35,732 bases of DNA. Source: Allocoprobacillus merdigallinarum. Its GTDB lineage: Bacteria; Bacillota_I; Bacilli_A; Erysipelotrichales; Coprobacillaceae. This document shows, piece after piece, positions 33,466-35,732 of this stretch (positions are counted from its first letter, which is position 1; every line of letters starts with the position of its first letter). The position numbers and the translations under genes were made by a program. Where the stretch lies: positions 1-35,732 of the forward strand of contig DWZO01000032.1 of NCBI GenBank assembly GCA_019117525.1, given 5' to 3'. Under the pieces are notes generated by a model that was not told the DNA's origin, did no database searches, and saw only the letters and a program-made list of their open reading frames with translations.

Positions 33466-34569
33466 TTATAAATTTATACACTTGACATCAATCCAGCCCA
33501 CTTCTCCTTGATGAATCACATATGCATAATGACTATAGATTCCTATAACTTTCACAAGATCACCTTTTTTGGCTGAAATAAAATAATCAGTATAATCATC
33601 TAAACAATATGTCTGATGATGACGCTTATATAAAAACTCGTTTTTTATTTTTAAATATTGTTGCGTTTCCTTTTGATAACACTCACTGAATTCCTCACCT
33701 TTTTTGATGACTTCCACTTCAAAGTGCGGATATGCAATTTTATGCTTCTCATTTTGAGATATTTCTACATCAGATATAACATGATGATATGGCAAAGGTT
33801 GAACATATTCTTGTGAGTAATGAATAACACCATCTTTAGATTCAATAATTAATGCATTTAATTGTGAAATAGATTTGACACCCGTTCCCCCATCAATACA
33901 AATGATTTTTTTCTTTTCATCAATGATAATATCATTACATATTTGATTTGGATAATAATTGGATGTAGGTAAATGTCCTACAATAACCATATCATCTAAA
34001 AGATGTCCCTGATGGTAAAAATATTTCATTTCCAACAATGAAGATAAAGAACTGTTTTTATAATCTTTTCTTTTTTCAATACCTGCATGAACAAATAGAA
34101 ATTGATTCAACTTTAATGTAACAGGTAAGTGAGATATAAACGCAATTTCATCATGTAAATAATCAGCAATCTGTTTTTGAATACCTAGCATTGTTTCATG
34201 CCCCTGATCCAAATGTAAACGATGATAAACTTCACGTATGCAGCCATTACTGGAAACACGCTTTAAATAACCCTGTATCTGATTTGCCAGTTCAGGTATT
34301 GTCAGCAATGCGTCTAATGCCCATTCACAATTTCCCATGAGTACAAAAACACGATCACGTTTAGATAGTTCTTGAACATAATGAATGGTTTCAATAACCT
34401 GGTCACCTTTTTCTACAAAATCGCCTAAAATAATCAGATAATCTTCAGGTGTGTATTTGACTTTTTTTAAAAGTGCCTGAAATCTATCTAAATGACCATG
34501 AATATCACTAATGACTATGATTCTATATTGACCTTTAATCGTTTTTACCAAATGTTTAGGAGTTATCAT
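33466..34569 (-). CDS. PPP-type metallophosphoesterase with SH3-like tail
   Basis: The 367-aa protein has the metal-binding motifs of PPP-family phosphatases: SDIHGH (near 20), GDFVEKGD (near 48), GNCEW (near 80, usually GNHE), then VHAG and VGHLPTS. The Cys in place of His in GNHE is unusual, because that His is a catalytic acid in many members. The C terminus (about 305-367, KKGDLVKVIGIYSHYAYV and GEVGWIDV) looks like a bacterial SH3-like domain, which usually binds wall or peptide. No signal peptide is seen, so the tail's partner must be inside or the tail has another job. The ribosome site is GTGTGAT. Confidence 0.85.
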   Translation of the reverse strand: MITPKHLVKTIKGQYRIIVISDIHGHLDRFQALLKKVKYTPEDYLIILGDFVEKGDQVIETIHYVQELSKRDRVFVLMGNCEWALDALLTIPELANQIQGYLKRVSSNGCIREVYHRLHLDQGHETMLGIQKQIADYLHDEIAFISHLPVTLKLNQFLFVHAGIEKRKDYKNSSLSSLLEMKYFYHQGHLLDDMVIVGHLPTSNYYPNQICNDIIIDEKKKIICIDGGTGVKSISQLNALIIESKDGVIHYSQEYVQPLPYHHVISDVEISQNEKHKIAYPHFEVEVIKKGEEFSECYQKETQQYLKIKNEFLYKRHHQTYCLDDYTDYFISAKKGDLVKVIGIYSHYAYVIHQGEVGWIDVKCINL

Positions 34570-34612
34570 TTTATCACACTCACTTCTTTATTATTGTAAC
34601 ATAATTCAAAAG

Positions 34613-34644
34613 AAAAGATACTCTTTATTTTTTGAGTATCTTTT
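34613..34644 (-). terminator. Terminator after the sugar-kinase pseudogene
   Basis: AAAAGATACTC (34613-34623) pairs with GAGTATCTTTT (34634-34644), an 11-bp perfect stem with a 10-base loop, then a T-rich run on the minus strand. It includes the stop codon at 34625-34627. Confidence 0.85.
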
Positions 34645-35445
34645 GAGTATACATACACCCTAATAAATATGCTCCATATTCTGGTGGATAAAGCGGTGAC
34701 TGTAAATAACATGATGTCGTCTGTAATGTTTCTTTTAATGGCTTTAAAATATATTCACCTGCCTGAAAAACGCCTCCTATATAAGATACTGGTATAGGTT
34801 GATGAAAATCTTGAGCTAGAACTTTTATCAGTTGACCAAGATAACTTGCGGCATTTTTATAAATCTGCAAAGCATACAGATCGTTTTCTAAAGCCAACTC
34901 ATAATTGATTTTTGCTAAAAGTGCAATATCTTTTCTTTCGTTTTGAAGATGATGACGATATGAAATGATATCATAATCATTTTCTAATAATAAACTTTCT
35001 TTAACTCTATCATACAATTTTGTCTTTTCTAATCTTCCATCAACTTGTTGACAATATATTTTCATAAGCTCTTTTCCCATCCAATAAGCACTACCTTCAT
35101 CACCTAACTGATAGCCCCAGCCACCACATCTTTTTGTTTGTCCATTCAAGCATGAATAAGCAATGCTGCCTGTTCCTGCGATCACAACAATACCATCCTG
35201 ATTAGCTAACGCTCCTGCTAAAGCTATTTGAACATCATTATATAAAAGATACGTATAGCCCTCGAAAGCTTCCTGGCAAATATCTTCTATTTGTTTTCTT
35301 AAATCTTCCTGATTTCCATATCCAGCCAATCCTGCAATGATTGTTTAGAAGAATCCAATAACGTAACATTCTCTTTAAGAATGCATACACTTTCTTGTTT
35401 TGACTGTGTCAAAATATGAATGGATCCAGCAGCAATGTCATTAAG
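34625..35445 (-). pseudogene. BadF/BadG-type (N-acetylglucosamine) kinase, broken
   Basis: The last 234 codons (to 35329) are intact. They hold AGTGSIAYS, the GGWGYQLGDEGSAYWMGKE segment and SYIGGVFQAGE, the features of BadF/BadG/GlcNAc kinases. Upstream in the same frame TIIAGLAGYG is read and then a TAA (35345-35347). In another frame the ORF continues as DIAAGSIHILTQ and so on to TLLDSSKQ. The switch between frames near 35350 fits a one-base deletion. At about 35446 similarity stops and the IS element begins. The ATP-binding N terminus (DGGGTKT) is absent and should lie beyond the element. Confidence 0.8.
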
Positions 35446-35464
35446 TTAAGGACTGAATGACATT
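35434..35464. repeat. 9-base inverted repeat at the IS edge
   Basis: AATGTCATT (35434-35442) and AATGACATT (35456-35464) are perfect inverted repeats around 13 bases. They straddle the likely left edge of the IS element; the exact end cannot be fixed without the other end. Confidence 0.5.
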
Positions 35465-35465
35465 C

Positions 35466-35502
35466 GAGGGTTATATTGCAAATATACCCTCTCTCTTTTT
35501 TT
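35466..35502 (+). terminator. Terminator at the IS left end
   Basis: GAGGGT pairs with ACCCTC and ATATT with AATAT (one bulged T, GCA loop), followed by a C/T then T-run. It would stop transcription entering the element from the left, a common way to keep a transposase silent. Confidence 0.75.
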
Positions 35503-35546
35503 ATTATTTTTCAAAGAAAAGTATTGACATTGCAACGATAGTGTAC

Positions 35547-35579
35547 GGCCTATTATCAATTTTTTATTGATAATAGGCC
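35547..35579 (+). repeat. Strong hairpin before the transposase
   Basis: GGCCTATTATCAAT and ATTGATAATAGGCC make a perfect 14-bp stem with a TTTTT loop, 35 bases before the transposase ATG. It may limit translation or transcription of the transposase; no T-run follows, so it is not a terminator. Confidence 0.7.
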
Positions 35580-35614
35580 AATTGTTTATAGGTATATCTT
35601 AGAGGTACTTGATC

Positions 35615-35732
35615 ATGAATAGCTATAAACATCTTAAAAACGTCCTTTTTCACAATATCAAAACACTTTCTCAAGTCTGTTCTATCTTCTGTGTCAATCC
35701 TGATGCTGATTTTACCAGAAACAGAAAGCTTG
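35615..35732 (+). CDS. IS4-family transposase, N-terminal 39 codons
   Basis: Translation gives MNSYKHLKNVLFHNIKTLSQ and continues to FTRNRKL at the window edge. The DFTRNRKL stretch after a short helical lead is typical of the N terminus of IS4-family transposases of Firmicutes. The catalytic DDE domain is outside the window. AGAGG lies eight bases before the ATG. No clear promoter is seen: TTGACA (35524-35529) has only TATTAT at 21 bases. Confidence 0.65.
   Translation, partial: MNSYKHLKNVLFHNIKTLSQVCSIFCVNPDADFTRNRKL

Larger units (their letters stand above)
35446..35732 (+). mobile_element. Left end of an IS4-family insertion sequence (partial)
   Basis: The element interrupts the sugar-kinase gene. 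It holds a terminator on the plus strand (35466-35502), a perfect 14-bp hairpin (35547-35579) and the start of a transposase. The family call rests on the transposase N terminus. The left edge is approximate, and the right end and target duplication are outside the window. Confidence 0.65.

Noticed and set aside
35524..35556. TTGACA as transposase promoter
   Set aside because: The nearest -10-like TATTAT is 21 bases away and lies within the hairpin; not convincing.
1..35732. CRISPR array, tRNA or rRNA genes
   Set aside because: No regularly spaced repeats of CRISPR type, no cloverleaf-like sequence with TTCGA arm and no rRNA stretch were seen on reading both strands.

Overview
The window is a strongly AT-rich stretch of a Gram-positive (Firmicutes) chromosome. 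The evidence for this is the RNA polymerase delta subunit, several lipobox lipoproteins, consensus GGAGG-type ribosome binding sites, T-rich intrinsic terminators and TATAAT promoters. The gene content (BadF-type kinase, DUF2207/LemA pair, VanZ-like protein, Mn-riboswitch P-type ATPase, Gx-transporter protein) fits a gut Erysipelotrichia/Coprobacillaceae-like bacterium. That placement is an inference from gene content, not from a phylogenetic marker. Most of the window is ordinary chromosome. The only mobile DNA seen is the start of an IS4-like element at the right edge.

Layout, left to right. 1-5170: gap (minus), clpP (plus), then a minus-strand operon of L-asparaginase, DMT exporter, uridine-kinase-like P-loop protein and an unknown protein, and a small orphan gene. 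5170-9680: a TetR regulator with a MATE exporter behind two dyad sites, then a lemA-DUF2207 pair. 9700-17440: an envelope-sensing cluster on the minus strand. It holds a response regulator, a histidine kinase and a membrane-anchored accessory protein in one operon, and a large lipoprotein, an ABC ATPase and a double-length ABC permease in the next. Both operons have the same tandem 11-bp-spaced repeat upstream. An Ig-like lipoprotein and glpK lie behind them. 19030-20730: a VanZ-like protein, and a self-regulated XRE/membrane-protein pair. 20847-23565: an operon of alpha/beta hydrolase, aroD, HD-domain protein and Gx-type membrane protein. 23706-27671: ywiB-like gene, cardiolipin synthase, argS and rpoE. 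27805-32548: a class A penicillin-binding protein, then a manganese (yybP-ykoY) riboswitch controlling a P-type cation ATPase. 32578-34569: a Cys-motif small protein, a helical protein and a PPP-type phosphoesterase with an SH3-like tail. 34625-35732: a BadF/BadG-type sugar kinase broken by a frameshift and by the inserted IS4-family element, whose transposase runs off the window.

The most informative regulatory signals are four. First, the riboswitch P1 helix and the terminator stem compete for the same bases. Second, the two-component operon and the ABC operon share a tandem repeat. Third, several genes appear to start at NTG codons (including TTG and a likely CTG) exactly four bases after an extended GGTGAT Shine-Dalgarno; the GTG/ATG inside that Shine-Dalgarno would mislead start calling. 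Fourth, palindromic operators precede the XRE and TetR genes. I found no CRISPR array, rRNA, tRNA or clearly novel defence system.
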